Source: Myxosarcina sp. GI1
Lineage (GTDB): Bacteria; Cyanobacteriota; Cyanobacteriia; Cyanobacteriales; Xenococcaceae
DNA: 64,000 bases
Assembly (NCBI RefSeq): GCF_000756305.1
Contig: NZ_JRFE01000016.1
Coordinates: 170,874 to 234,873 of the forward strand
Direction: 5' to 3'
Under the pieces are notes generated by a model. That model made no database searches, was not told the DNA's origin, and worked only from the letters and a program-made list of their open reading frames with translations. Numbering within the stretch: the first letter of the stretch is position 1; every line of letters begins with the position of its first letter. Of this stretch, positions 1 through 10,261 are shown piece by piece. The translations under genes were made by a program, and so were the position numbers.

Positions 1-3000
1 ATTTTAAGCAGATTACCGCAAACTTGGATTTAATTGGTACGACTTTATTCGTGCGAGAGTTTCAAAGCTTGCCTCTATCTGGAGGACAAATAAGGGGAAC
101 TGGAACTTTAGAATTAGACGATAGCCAAGATCTGGCGTTTGGCATTTTTGCCCAAGATGTTGCGGCAAAAAAGATCGCTGATAGCTATAATAATCCCCTA
201 CCGATTGATATTGGCGTAGTATCTGGTCAAACTCAATTATTCGCCCAGGCTGGTAATCTCGAAACATTGCGGTTCGATAATGGTTCGGCAAATTTTGCTT
301 TGGGTAATGGTACGGTTAGGCTGCAAAACCTCAATTCCAGTCAAGGCAACTGGCAACTACAGGTAGAAACTCAAGATGTAGAATTTGGTAGTTTACCTTT
401 TGGTAAGGGCAGCGCGCCGACAATAGCTAAAGGTTTGGTCGATGGCGTATTTAATGTATCTGGTAAAACCGACGGCGATATCGATCGGGTTCGCGCTACG
501 GGTAAAGCCAATCTCGATACGGTAGGGGGACAAATAGCTTTACCACAGGTAAGAATAGCTAACGGCACTTGGCAAGCCGACGCTAATACTGATGATTTAC
601 AACTACGGCGGTTATTTCCCGAAGTTCCTCCAGAATTTAATGACGATCTTAGCGGCGAGTTTTATCTTACGGGCAATATTCCTACCAAACCAGAAGACAC
701 GGCAATTATCAACGGTTTTGGCGATCTCGATCTGGCAAAAGGACGAGTTGAAGTTAGAGACTTAAATATAGTAGATGAAAATTGGAAGGCGATCGCCACA
801 GGAAGTAATTTACAGCTAAAAGAGTTGAGTTCCAGTACACCCGAACAGTTTGCGGGTTTAATCGACGGTACTGTGGAACTGTCGGGAACTACAGATAATA
901 TTACTCCCGAAGCAATTACTGCCAGAGGTAACGGTAGTTTAACCCTGCCCGAAGGCGTATTTGAGGCACAAAATCTGGCAATCGCCAACGGTAAGTTTAA
1001 AACTACGGTTATTCCTCAGAATGTCGATTTGAGTTTGTTTGCCGATCCTAATTCCGACGATATCGAACTTAATGGACAGTTAGGAGGACAGTTAGAAGTA
1101 ACGGGCAATGTCAATAATTTAGATCCTACAGCGATCGCGGCAACGGGGAATGTTACCTTTAGCCAGGGGATCGATCTTTTAGAACAACCTTTTTCTGCCG
1201 CAGTACGTTGGAACGGTAGCCGCCTAGATGTCTTACAGGCAAAGGGAGAAGGACTAGCAGCGACGGGATATATAGATTTAGACGAATCATTTTTTAGCGA
1301 TATTCCCGATAAATTAGCGGCAGTAAACTATTTTGAATTTGATGTCGATCGAGCTGACTGGATCGATATTAGAAAATTACGAGTAACCCTACCGAGTTGG
1401 GCGACTAATTTAGATTATGCAGGCAGAGGCGACTTTTCAGGCAGCATTAGCGGTGTTCCTGCGGCGATAGATATCGACGGTGGCATTAATTTACGTAACT
1501 TTCGAGTTGAAGATATTGCTTTTGCTTCCCTGTTAACTGGCAGCATTCAAACTTCTGTAGATAGCGGTGTCAACTTAGAGTTATCTCAAACCGATGCTGG
1601 CGATCCTCAACCAGATAAGATCGAACTGGTACTAGATCGCGACTTTTTACCCGTCCGACTGGCGATCGTCCGCAACAATATTGCTATTACAGGAACGGGC
1701 GAAGCAGAAATTTTAGAATTAACTACCAATAATGTTCCTTTAGAGTTTCTCAAAACCGTAGCGATAAAAAGCGAAGATATTGAAGTGCCAGAAAATTTTG
1801 CCGTACAGCCAATTGGGGGCAAATTATCGGGCAAGTTTGTTTTTAACCTTAATACCCTGGCAACTTCGGGTGAAAATGTCGTTATCGATTCGCCATCATG
1901 GGCTAGTATCAAAGGCGAGCGACTGACTGGTGACTTTCAATATGGCGATAATTATTTTGCCTTGCAAAACGGGAAGTTTCAGCAGCGCGACAGCGTCTAT
2001 CAGCTAGAAGGTAGCTTTAGACAAACGGCTGACGACATTGAAGTAGATGGTAGAGCATCAATAAGCCAAGGAAAAATTCAAGATATTTTAATCGCTTTGC
2101 AAATTTTTGAATTAAAAGATCTGGCGATGCTATTGGGCGATCGCGACTATGGTAATGCTGAAGATTTGTATCAAAAAGATGCCGCCATTCCTCCTTTGTT
2201 TAGCGTGGGCTTTAAAGATGCTCCGATCCTCGAACAATTGCAGTTATTGGCAGAAATTCAAGCTCGTTTAGACACTATCGAACAAGAGCGTCAACAGGCT
2301 TTTTTACCAAAATTAAAATTTTTACAGGGAACTTTTAACGGCGAGATCGGCGTATCTGGTTCTGCCAAACAGGGAATCGATTCTCAATTTGACTTTTTTG
2401 GTACGAATTGGCAGTGGGGAAATTTAGATGTCAAGCAAGTCGTTGCCAGTGGCAGCTATCAAGAAGGTATCTTAACTCTATTACCTATTAGTATCGAACT
2501 ACAAGACTTTACTCGTAAGCCGAGCAAACAAACTGTATCTCCCCAACTGATCTTTACAGGGACTTTTGGCGGCGAAACCCAGTCGGGACAGTTTCGGTTG
2601 AGACAAGTACCTGTAGAACTAATCGAACAAATGTTTGCCTTTTCGCCAGATATTGCTTTGGGTGGTGAAGTAAATGCGATCGCCAGTATTGCAGGCACTG
2701 GCGACAATCCCCAAGCTAGAGGTGAAATTTCTGTAGACGATGCCACTATCAACCAAACCTCAATCCAATCTACCAAAGGCAGCTTTAACTACGATAATGC
2801 TCGTCTCGACTTTTTCGCCAGTAGTATTATTGCCGATGGTGCCGAGCCTCTAACTATTTCTGGCAACCTTCCCTACCAGTTACCCACCGCTACTGTCGAA
2901 CCAGATAGCGATCGCTTAGAACTCCAGCTTAACGTTCGCGATCGCGGACTGGAACTACTTGATATTTTCTCTAGAGGGGAATTAAGCTGGATTGATGGAC

Positions 3001-4322
3001 AGGGAGAAATTGCTCTAGATGTTACTGGCAAATTAGACCCCGATCGCAGTCTTCCCAGCGAAATAGTTGCTAGAGGAACAGCCGAACTCAGTAATGCAAC
3101 TATTGCTGCCAAAGCACTACCAGATAGCTTACTCACTAATGTCAATAGTAAAATTTTCTTCGACCTCAACAAAGTTCGGGTAGCCAACTTTCGCGGTGAT
3201 TTTGGCGGTGGTGAAATACGTGTAGCTGGTAATTTACCTCTAACTAATAATCTCAATATCTCCGAACCGCTAACTATCGATCTAGATAATATTTTTGTCA
3301 ATTTAAAAGAATTTTACGAAGGCGAAGTAGCAGGAGAACTGCAAATTTTGGGTACGGCGACCGAGCCAGATCTTGCTGGCGATATAACTTTGTATGACGG
3401 TACGATTTTGCTGGCAGATACTACCGCTACCGATACCGAAAACAACTCAATTGACGATTTAACCGACAGCAGTGAAGGCATTGTCGCCCTTACCGAATAT
3501 CGCAATTTAAAACTGAAATTAGGAGAAAATATTGAGATTAGCTTACCGCCTATATTTACTTTTGATGCCAGTGGCACTTTAAATCTTAACGGTACATTCT
3601 TACAGCCTACACCCGAAGGAACGATAAATCTAGAACGCGGACAGGTCAACCTGTTTACCACTCAGCTAGCACTTTCTCGCGACTATAACAATATCGCTCG
3701 TTTTACCGATAAAAATGGACTCGATCCCTATGTTGACGTATTGATGGTTGGTTCGGCATTAGAAACCAACAATAGTCGTATTCCTATCGATCCTCTATCT
3801 AACGAAATTAGCGACGTACCCGAATCTAGTTTCGGCACCCTGGAAACCGTTCGGATTTCCGCTCAAGTAAAAGGACTCGCCAGCCAAATCGCTAATAATA
3901 TCGAGCTTACTAGCAGTCCTCCTCGCAGTCAGACAGAAATTTTTGCTCTCTTAGGAGGTGGTTTAGTTAATACTTTAGGCAGAGGTAACAGTCCTATAGG
4001 TTTGGCTAATTTAGCGGGTTCGGCGTTGTTTGGCAGCTTTAACAGTCAGTTTAATAATGCTTTTCCCATCGGTGAATTACGACTGTTTCCCACGCAAATT
4101 ATTGATGAAGAGCGACCCGATAATACTATTAATGCTCTAGCAGGAGAAATTGCGATCGATCTTTTTAATAACTTTTCTTTTTCTGCTCTCAAGATTCTTA
4201 ACGTTGATATTCCCGCACAATTTGGTTTTCGCTATCGTTTAAATAACAATTTCGTGCTTAGAGGCTCGTCTAATTTTGTCGATGAAACTAGAGGTTTAAT
4301 TGAGTACGAACTGCGGTTTTAA
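1..4322 (+). CDS. tamB: TamB-like translocation and assembly module protein (5' end missing)
   Basis: The frame is open from base 3 through the window edge, so the gene begins outside the window and the TTG at 24 is not a real start. About 1,440 residues are visible. They consist of long runs of short amphipathic beta strands with repeated terms such as ATGN, TITF and GEI, the pattern of the AsmA/TamB superfamily. The last 350 or so residues look like the TamB C-terminal domain and end in alternating beta strands closed by Phe (IEYELRF). TamB-type proteins span the periplasm as hydrophobic grooves and are linked to outer-membrane protein insertion or lipid transport with an Omp85 partner. Such a partner may lie upstream, outside the window. 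Cyanobacterial homologues are usually longer than the part seen here. Family assignment is confident; the cargo is unknown. Confidence 0.85.
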   Translation, partial: FKQITANLDLIGTTLFVREFQSLPLSGGQIRGTGTLELDDSQDLAFGIFAQDVAAKKIADSYNNPLPIDIGVVSGQTQLFAQAGNLETLRFDNGSANFALGNGTVRLQNLNSSQGNWQLQVETQDVEFGSLPFGKGSAPTIAKGLVDGVFNVSGKTDGDIDRVRATGKANLDTVGGQIALPQVRIANGTWQADANTDDLQLRRLFPEVPPEFNDDLSGEFYLTGNIPTKPEDTAIINGFGDLDLAKGRVEVRDLNIVDENWKAIATGSNLQLKELSSSTPEQFAGLIDGTVELSGTTDNITPEAITARGNGSLTLPEGVFEAQNLAIANGKFKTTVIPQNVDLSLFADPNSDDIELNGQLGGQLEVTGNVNNLDPTAIAATGNVTFSQGIDLLEQPFSAAVRWNGSRLDVLQAKGEGLAATGYIDLDESFFSDIPDKLAAVNYFEFDVDRADWIDIRKLRVTLPSWATNLDYAGRGDFSGSISGVPAAIDIDGGINLRNFRVEDIAFASLLTGSIQTSVDSGVNLELSQTDAGDPQPDKIELVLDRDFLPVRLAIVRNNIAITGTGEAEILELTTNNVPLEFLKTVAIKSEDIEVPENFAVQPIGGKLSGKFVFNLNTLATSGENVVIDSPSWASIKGERLTGDFQYGDNYFALQNGKFQQRDSVYQLEGSFRQTADDIEVDGRASISQGKIQDILIALQIFELKDLAMLLGDRDYGNAEDLYQKDAAIPPLFSVGFKDAPILEQLQLLAEIQARLDTIEQERQQAFLPKLKFLQGTFNGEIGVSGSAKQGIDSQFDFFGTNWQWGNLDVKQVVASGSYQEGILTLLPISIELQDFTRKPSKQTVSPQLIFTGTFGGETQSGQFRLRQVPVELIEQMFAFSPDIALGGEVNAIASIAGTGDNPQARGEISVDDATINQTSIQSTKGSFNYDNARLDFFASSIIADGAEPLTISGNLPYQLPTATVEPDSDRLELQLNVRDRGLELLDIFSRGELSWIDGQGEIALDVTGKLDPDRSLPSEIVARGTAELSNATIAAKALPDSLLTNVNSKIFFDLNKVRVANFRGDFGGGEIRVAGNLPLTNNLNISEPLTIDLDNIFVNLKEFYEGEVAGELQILGTATEPDLAGDITLYDGTILLADTTATDTENNSIDDLTDSSEGIVALTEYRNLKLKLGENIEISLPPIFTFDASGTLNLNGTFLQPTPEGTINLERGQVNLFTTQLALSRDYNNIARFTDKNGLDPYVDVLMVGSALETNNSRIPIDPLSNEISDVPESSFGTLETVRISAQVKGLASQIANNIELTSSPPRSQTEIFALLGGGLVNTLGRGNSPIGLANLAGSALFGSFNSQFNNAFPIGELRLFPTQIIDEERPDNTINALAGEIAIDLFNNFSFSALKILNVDIPAQFGFRYRLNNNFVLRGSSNFVDETRGLIEYELRF

Positions 4323-4374
4323 ACATTTATAGTCGTTCTAATTAATTTCCTTATGGTTTAAATTATCGTTTCGA

Positions 4375-4459
4375 GGTAATGGGTAATAGGTAATAGGTAA
4401 TGGGTAATAAGCTGTCACGTATTTAAATTGCTTATTAAGACAGGAGACAGGAGACAGGA
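4375..4459. repeat. Two short heptamer tandem repeats
   Basis: From 4375 to about 4410 the unit GGTAATR (with GGGTAAT variants) is repeated about five times. From 4439 to 4459 GACAGGA is repeated exactly three times. Short heptanucleotide tandem repeats between genes are well known in cyanobacteria (STRR-type repeats). They sit in the 254-base gap between the convergent tamB-like gene and the small gene that follows. Nothing else is seen in this gap. Confidence 0.75.
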
Positions 4460-4576
4460 CAAGAACTCTATCCTTAATTCTTTAACCGAATAATATGCAG
4501 TTTAAATACACATTAGCTTAGGAAGAAAAGACAGTACATATTTTTCTACGGTTTCTATTTGAAATGACTATACATT

Positions 4577-4753
4577 TTATGCTGTTAAGTTGTTAACGCG
4601 GCTTGAATTAGCGACAACTAAAATTAAATTAATGCGATCTTGAAGGAACTGGTTATAGTCAGCAAACTCATCTAAACCTAATAGACCGAGATAAATTTCT
4701 CCGATCAGCCACATGGTCATGCTTGTTAATAATATTTTCCACCTTACCTTCAT
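4577..4753 (-). CDS. Small conserved-looking hypothetical protein, 58 aa
   Basis: The preferred start is the ATG at 4753, which has TAGGAA about nine bases upstream; an in-frame TTG at 4795 has no such site. The product has a basic N-terminus (MKVRWK), one hydrophobic segment at about residues 5-25, and the phrase GLLGLDEFADYNQFL. From memory this resembles a small cyanobacterial family with a GLD-LADYSEF motif. Function unknown. It may be a membrane-associated small protein. Transcribed from the same strand as the LptC-like gene behind it but separated by 174 bases. Confidence 0.55.
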   Translation of the reverse strand: MKVRWKILLTSMTMWLIGEIYLGLLGLDEFADYNQFLQDRINLILVVANSSRVNNLTA

Positions 4754-4927
4754 GGCTACAATTCCTACCAAGTTCGATTTCTTATTCTTCAACAATAAGA
4801 AGCCAAGCTGAGAAATAGGTAAAGCAAAATTGAATTTTAAATAAAGAATTGATGAAATAGAGTAAAGGCAAGGCAGTGCCTTGTCAGTACGGGCTATTTT
4901 TTTATACGAATGAGAAAAATAGAATTA

Positions 4928-6085
4928 TTATAAGTCATCAATTATTGAAGTTACCTGTCCCGATTCATTACCACCAGTAACGACAATGCTGTTATCGGTT
5001 AATTTTCCTTCTGCTTTATTACCAGTTACGTTTAACTGCGGTTTGCTTTGTTGATAGACGACACTGCCGATCGCTTCTACAACTTCTGTGTCCAAATTCC
5101 AGATTAATTCTTGGGCATAGAGTTGTGCTGAATTATTATTGTTGATGCTTTTACTTCCAGCCTTTAAATGAGCTATGTTGCGGCTTAGATCTACTTCGCC
5201 AGAATTTCCCGTAACGCTTAAATTATTATCGCGATCGATAATTTGAATTGGTTCTTCGGTATTAATTATCCGCGTTTGATAATTCCAGTTTAAAGAATTG
5301 GTAGCAATCTGTAACTGAGGATTGGTAGAAATTAATTCTATATTGCTAGCTAAAGTTACGGTGTTGTTTGCCAAATCTACCATACCGCGATCGGCAACCA
5401 GACGATCGCTTACAATTTCATCTTGGTAGCGTACTACTTGCAGGGGAACTTCACTATTAATTATATTTTGAGCAATGTTCCAGGTCAGGCGATCGCTAGT
5501 TAACTGTAATGCTGGTTCTGCTGTAGTTACCACGACTTTATCTTGCAATTCTAAAGTTTCGGAATCGGTGTAATACCTACCTTCGGTTGCCGTTACTCGA
5601 ACTTTGTCGCGATTGCCTCTGAGATTTTGTCGAATTAGCAACAAGTTTTCATTCGGTTGCCATTCTACTACGTCGCTGCTTATGGTTCCACCGTTACGAG
5701 TATCGGTTGCCACTATATTATCGTTGAGTAAAATCAAGTTGCCATTGTCGCGTACTTCTCCTCGTTCGGCACTAAGCTGCAAAATTATTTTGCCATCTTG
5801 CAGTAAATTGCCAGTAACATTTTCTAATTGTGCTGTTTGCTTGTTTTTTCCGTAAACAGCATTTTCTGCGCGAATTTTCCAAACGGTATTCTCTTGTCTG
5901 TTGGACTGTTGCCAGACGGCATTGTTTAAGGTTAACTGTGTATCTTTCCTTTCGGTAGGATCGGCAGCATCGGCAGAGGGAGTTTGAGTTTTTGTCTGCT
6001 GACAAGCCGCCAAACTCAACCAAACGACAATTAATAATAGGCTTTTAGCGACCGAGAGAAAAATTGGCAAATTTAGTTTAATCAT
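4928..6085 (-). CDS. lptC: LptC-like LPS export lipoprotein
   Basis: The 385-residue product starts best at the ATG at 6085; the upstream in-frame TTG at 6121 would put 12 odd residues before the signal. Residues 15-28 form a lipoprotein signal ending in LSLAAC, with Cys28 as the acylation site. The rest is repetitive beta-rich sequence with pairs such as LQLTSDRLTWN, LQIATNSLNWN and VTGNSGEVDL. This is the periplasmic LptC/LptA/OstA fold, which bridges LPS from the inner-membrane LptBFG transporter toward the outer membrane. It is about twice the length of E. coli LptC, as usual in cyanobacteria. It is divergent from the ABC gene at 6177 with about 90 bases between. Confidence 0.82.
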   Translation of the reverse strand: MIKLNLPIFLSVAKSLLLIVVWLSLAACQQTKTQTPSADAADPTERKDTQLTLNNAVWQQSNRQENTVWKIRAENAVYGKNKQTAQLENVTGNLLQDGKIILQLSAERGEVRDNGNLILLNDNIVATDTRNGGTISSDVVEWQPNENLLLIRQNLRGNRDKVRVTATEGRYYTDSETLELQDKVVVTTAEPALQLTSDRLTWNIAQNIINSEVPLQVVRYQDEIVSDRLVADRGMVDLANNTVTLASNIELISTNPQLQIATNSLNWNYQTRIINTEEPIQIIDRDNNLSVTGNSGEVDLSRNIAHLKAGSKSINNNNSAQLYAQELIWNLDTEVVEAIGSVVYQQSKPQLNVTGNKAEGKLTDNSIVVTGGNESGQVTSIIDDL

Positions 6086-6176
6086 TCTCGTATTGTAAAA
6101 ACTCGTAGTCACCAGAGGCAATTTTTCACTTTAGTAATTAAAATGCAGGAGAATTATTATCTTATCTCCAACCGCT

Positions 6177-7829
6177 ATGACTCAAATTACAACTCAAAGT
6201 TTGTTGTCGGTAAAGAATCTCAGAGTGGCATATCCTCGTCTTTCCGAAGCAGAAACTACCTGGGCGGTAAATGATGTTTCTTTTACCCTCAAAGCTGGAG
6301 AAAAAATGGGTTTGGTAGGTGAATCTGGCTGCGGTAAATCTACTTTAGGTAGGGCAATTATGCGCCTGTTACCTACAGGCAGTCAGGTAGAAGGAGAGGT
6401 GATTTTTCAAGATAAGTCGGTTTTTGAACTAAATCCCAGACAGTTACGAGAATTTCGCGGCGAAGTAGTAGCCTTAGTCTTCCAAGATCCGATGACGCGC
6501 CTCGATCCGTTGATGACTATTGGCGAACACTGCTTAGAAACTTTGAAAGCCCATCAGCCAGAGTTATCGCGATCGCAAGCCAAACAAATAGTTGCAGACA
6601 CCTTAGAAACGGTTAAAATACCGCGCGATCGCCACCAACAGTATCCCCATGAGTTTAGCGGTGGTATGCGACAGCGTGTGGCGATCGCCCTGGCTTTGTT
6701 ACTCAATCCCAAAGTCATCGTTGCCGACGAACCGACTACTAGCTTAGATGTTACCGTTTCTGCCGAAATCTTAACCGAACTTACCAGACTGTGTAGCGAC
6801 CGAGACATGGCACTACTATTAATTTCTCACGATCTGGCAATGGTAGGAGAATACTGCGATCGCATTGGGGTAATGTATGACGGCAAGATGGTAGAGACAG
6901 GATTAGTTAAATCGATTCTGCACCATCCCCAACATGAATATACTCAATCTTTGCTAGAGGCAGCATTGCATATTCAACAGCCAACCGCAGCCAAATTAAA
7001 TATTATCGAAACAGAACGGGCGCATCCTATTTTACGAGTTAAAGAACTCAAGCAGCATTTCACTCTAGAAAGCAATCTAATTCAACAGCTATTTTCGTCC
7101 GAAAAAAAAGTCATTAAAGCAGTAGACAATATTAGTTTCGAGCTCTACTCAGGAGAAATTTTGGGTTTGGTAGGGGAATCTGGCTGCGGTAAAAGCACTT
7201 TATCTCGGACGATTTTACAGCTAATCGAGCCTACTTCTGGCAAGGTAGAATTTTTAGGTCAAGACTTGACTCAGCTTAATAACAAACAATTGCGTGCTAC
7301 TCGTCGCCAGCTACAAATGGTGTTTCAAGATCCCCATGCCTGTCTCAATCCGTTAATGATAGTCGGAGATAGTATTGCCGATCCGTTGTCGATTCATAAT
7401 TTGGCAACTGCTAATAAAGCCAGACAACAGGTAAAACAGATGCTAACTAAGGTAGGTTTGACTCCTGCCGAGGAATATTACCGTCGCTATCCGCAAGAAC
7501 TATCGGGAGGACAACAGCAGCGAGTGGCGATCGCACGGGCTTTAATTACTAATCCGCAATTAATAATTTGTGACGAACCAGTTAGTATGCTGGATGCGAC
7601 GGTGCAAACCCAGGTACTAGAATTGATGTTGGCTTTAAAGGCTGAGTTTAACCTCACTTATTTATTTATCACTCACGATCTATGGGTAGCCAGGTTCTTT
7701 TGCGATCGCATTGCGGTAATGAATGCTGGTAAAATTGTCGAACTCGACACCACAGAGAAAATTTTTACTCAGCCAGAACACCCCTACACCAAAAAACTTT
7801 TATCTGCCGCACCTTTGTTAGCATCCTAA
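6177..7829 (+). CDS. Peptide/nickel-type ABC transporter, two fused ATPase domains
   Basis: The 550 residues hold two complete ABC ATPase halves. Walker [10 protein letters not shown] occurs at residues 48-56 and again near 333-341. Signature motifs [12 protein letters not shown] and [14 protein letters not shown] follow, each with a Walker B (VADEP, ICDEP) and an H-loop (ISHD, ITHD). After each ATPase comes the short C-terminal region typical of the oligopeptide (Dpp/Opp) importers. It is therefore a DppD-DppF fusion of the GsiA/YejF type, powering import of peptides, nickel or related substrates. No permease or binding-protein gene is nearby, so the partners must be encoded elsewhere; this is common in cyanobacteria. 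Substrate cannot be read from sequence. Confidence 0.9.
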   Translation: MTQITTQSLLSVKNLRVAYPRLSEAETTWAVNDVSFTLKAGEKMGLVGESGCGKSTLGRAIMRLLPTGSQVEGEVIFQDKSVFELNPRQLREFRGEVVALVFQDPMTRLDPLMTIGEHCLETLKAHQPELSRSQAKQIVADTLETVKIPRDRHQQYPHEFSGGMRQRVAIALALLLNPKVIVADEPTTSLDVTVSAEILTELTRLCSDRDMALLLISHDLAMVGEYCDRIGVMYDGKMVETGLVKSILHHPQHEYTQSLLEAALHIQQPTAAKLNIIETERAHPILRVKELKQHFTLESNLIQQLFSSEKKVIKAVDNISFELYSGEILGLVGESGCGKSTLSRTILQLIEPTSGKVEFLGQDLTQLNNKQLRATRRQLQMVFQDPHACLNPLMIVGDSIADPLSIHNLATANKARQQVKQMLTKVGLTPAEEYYRRYPQELSGGQQQRVAIARALITNPQLIICDEPVSMLDATVQTQVLELMLALKAEFNLTYLFITHDLWVARFFCDRIAVMNAGKIVELDTTEKIFTQPEHPYTKKLLSAAPLLAS

Positions 7830-7922
7830 ATTTAAATTTGTTTGCTGGCAAGCGTTAACCAAAAATTTTCAATAATCTAATTAAGATCTTAGTTAAACTT
7901 CTACTAAAAATATATATTTAAA

Positions 7923-8612
7923 ATGAATCAAATTATAAAGTTATCAATAATATTAGGCTTTAGTATTGGCATACAGCCAGTTATAGCAACTGCCAGTAAA
8001 TCTCAACCTGCTCAAACCACTAACCAAATGGTAGAACTATCTACTCAATGGGGTTTCAGTGTTACCGACTGTCAGGGAGATGTGGCAGAAATTAAGCATG
8101 ACGTTACTGGCGAAGTGGCTTGTATAGTTCCCGATGCTAGAATTAGCTCTGGCATGTATATTTACGACTCTACTAATAACCAGATACGACAAATTGCTAG
8201 CGAATCTACAAGTCCGCCTCCAGTTCAAAACAGCAATGAATATGATAATTCCCCAACTGCGATTTTAGATCCTAAAGTAGAACAAATAAAATTTAATTTT
8301 GATAATTCTTATGATTATAGCGTTTGCTTAGATGCTGTTTTATTAGCATACGAGCAAAGAGTTACCGAATTAGAAAAGATGTCTAAAAATGAATGTGCTA
8401 ATAATATTTTTAATCTTTTAGGAACTAATTTATCAAAACCTACTACTCTTGAAATTGTCAAAACTGCTAACAATTATGCAGTTACTGGTTTAGAAGATAA
8501 ACTATATCCATCTTTTGGGTTGAGAAGAAGAATCGCGATCGCTCTAGGTTTTGTTTATGATATCGATAAAAATAATAACGATATTTTAAAATATGTTTCT
8601 GAGAGTAATTAA
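7923..8612 (+). CDS. Secreted hypothetical protein, 229 aa
   Basis: I do not recognise this protein. Residues 1-25 look like a Sec signal peptide, with a probable cut after IATAS. The mature part has four cysteines. Two are spaced about 17 apart in a segment with the phrase TDCQGDVAEIKHDVTGEVAC, and two more lie in the C-terminal helical half (SVCLDA, NECANN). A disulphide-stabilised exported protein is plausible. The C-terminal half is Asn/Asp-rich, with an AT-rich gene sequence compared with neighbours. The TA-rich stretch before the ATG is a likely promoter region. Separated from the ABC gene by 93 bases, so co-transcription is possible. Confidence 0.6.
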   Translation: MNQIIKLSIILGFSIGIQPVIATASKSQPAQTTNQMVELSTQWGFSVTDCQGDVAEIKHDVTGEVACIVPDARISSGMYIYDSTNNQIRQIASESTSPPPVQNSNEYDNSPTAILDPKVEQIKFNFDNSYDYSVCLDAVLLAYEQRVTELEKMSKNECANNIFNLLGTNLSKPTTLEIVKTANNYAVTGLEDKLYPSFGLRRRIAIALGFVYDIDKNNNDILKYVSESN

Positions 8613-8831
8613 AAAAAGCTTTTAGCCTTTAGTAGGAGCTAGAGGTCATACTCTCTCTCGACCCTACCTTATCGTTCTTAATTGCCAACTTAAAAACACA
8701 ATAGCTCACTATGTCTGCTATCGCTCAGACACGGTTAAAAAACTATGAAAAATTAAAGGGTAGTAGTTCTAAAAGTTTAAATCTTGTCGAGGAGTTTCGC
8801 TCTAGTTATTACCAAAAGTATTGAGGAAGCT

Positions 8832-9224
8832 ATGGTTCCCGAACGGCTGTTAATTATAGACGATAATGATGATACTCTTACTTTGGTTAAATTTATTGTA
8901 GAAAATTACACCGACTGGCAAATTTTTACGGCTTCAAGCGGCAAAGTGGGTATTACCAAAGCAATAATAGAACGACCAGATGTCATTTTACTGGATATAG
9001 CAATGCCCGATATTGATGGATTAGATATCTATAAACTGCTGAAATCTAATAAAACTACTCGTTCGATTTCAATTATTTTTCTAACCGCTGTGATGAATGG
9101 TAAAGAAATAGTTAGATCGCAAGTTGGCGAAGAAATAGAAGTAATTACCAAACCTTTCGATATTCTAGAACTACTAAATAAAGTCAATAAAGCCTACAAT
9201 AATTCTCTGGCACTAAGTAGTTAA
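8832..9224 (+). CDS. Response regulator, receiver domain only
   Basis: The chosen start is the ATG at 8832, which has GAGGAAG ending three bases upstream; this gives a 130-residue protein. It is a single CheY-like receiver domain: acidic pocket IDDND near residue 10, phospho-acceptor Asp in LLDIAMPD, Thr in IIFLTA and Lys in VITKPFD. There is no output domain, so it acts by protein contact, as a phosphorelay intermediate or on a partner. No histidine kinase is adjacent. It precedes two Crp/Fnr-type regulators, but a 165-base gap separates them and a functional link is only an inference. Confidence 0.88.
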   Translation: MVPERLLIIDDNDDTLTLVKFIVENYTDWQIFTASSGKVGITKAIIERPDVILLDIAMPDIDGLDIYKLLKSNKTTRSISIIFLTAVMNGKEIVRSQVGEEIEVITKPFDILELLNKVNKAYNNSLALSS

Positions 9225-9389
9225 TCGAACTTTTGGCAATCTTAAATGAAATCGGAGAATATCTATTGCCGTCTTAGTGCAATCCTACTGCCTTTACCAA
9301 AAATATAGTCTCTTAGATCGACTAGAAATATATATCAGTTATTGAAAAATTAACATAAATATCAGTAGGAAAAGTAAGTTTCCTTTATT

Positions 9390-10064
9390 TTGAACGAACC
9401 AAAAAACAATTACATACTGTCAGCACTATTACCCGAAGAATACCAACGACTAAGCGATCGCCTTAAATTAATTAAGCTTGTTCGGGGTCAAACTCTTCTC
9501 AAAGCCAACCGACAGATTGAATCTTTATATTTTCCTATTGAAGGAGTGGTGTCTATAGTCTCGACGATGCAAGATGGTTCGACTACAGAAATTGGAATTA
9601 TCGGTAAAGAAGGAATGGTAGGGACGCATCAATTTCTTGGAGATGGAATATCTAATAGTCTATCTACGGTGCAAATAAACGGTGCCGCAATGCAAATAGA
9701 CGTAAAGTCGCTGCGCGTAGAATACAATCGAGGTGGGAGGCTGCAAACTAACCTACTACGTTATGCTTTAAATTTATTCAACCAGGTGAGCCAATGTAGT
9801 GCCTGTAACAATCATCATACAGTCAAACAGCGAACTGCTCGCTGGCTGCTGATGCTTGGCGATCGCCTTGAGAATGATAGGATTTCGATCGTACAGCAAT
9901 TTATTTCTCGGATGCTAGGAGTACGTCGTACTGGTGTTTCAGAAATTGCTGCGGAACTTCAACGGCAGCAAATTATTGATTATCAAAGAGGTAAGATTAA
10001 AATTTTGAATCGCGAAGCCTTAGAAGAAATTGCTTGCGAGTGCTATCAAGTTGTCGAAATTTAG
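9390..10064 (+). CDS. Crp/Fnr-family transcription regulator (first of tandem pair)
   Basis: The 224 residues have an N-terminal double-stranded beta-helix sensor domain (LYFPIEGVVSIVSTM, STTEIGIIGKEGMVG) and a C-terminal winged helix (about 160-215) with recognition region FISRMLGVRRTGVSEIA. The sensor lacks the RSA phosphate-binding cassette of cAMP receptors, so cAMP binding is doubtful. The start is a TTG with no good ribosome site; the frame closes at a TAA 15 bases upstream, so little alternative exists. It is followed by a paralogue at 10262. Many cyanobacterial and proteobacterial members with the same GxIGxEGMVG phrase are annotated Crp/Fnr without known ligand. Confidence 0.85.
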   Translation: MNEPKNNYILSALLPEEYQRLSDRLKLIKLVRGQTLLKANRQIESLYFPIEGVVSIVSTMQDGSTTEIGIIGKEGMVGTHQFLGDGISNSLSTVQINGAAMQIDVKSLRVEYNRGGRLQTNLLRYALNLFNQVSQCSACNNHHTVKQRTARWLLMLGDRLENDRISIVQQFISRMLGVRRTGVSEIAAELQRQQIIDYQRGKIKILNREALEEIACECYQVVEI

Positions 10065-10261
10065 CTGATTTATGAATATTTGTTAACTTATGTCCGCTAG
10101 GGAACATTGACATCAATCGATTTTTGATACTGTGAGTAAGCTAAGCAAAAAAATTCTAGTTTAGAATTACTCTAATTTTTCTTAAAAGTAAAAAATATTT
10201 TTGCCTATACAACGGGGAACAGGAGGTTTAGCTATAGTGACATTTTTAGCTGAGTCAATGA

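Noticed and set aside
2873-3301. A 142-residue frame on the minus strand inside the tamB-like gene
   Set aside because: It is a shadow of the long sense gene; its composition is Ser/Leu/Arg-rich without domain signs, as are the other antisense frames at 371, 662, 1607, 2459 and 3314.
10101-10131. Promoter-like TTGACA with GATACT before the second Crp-type gene
   Set aside because: The spacing is only 13 bases, too short for a normal sigma-70-type promoter.
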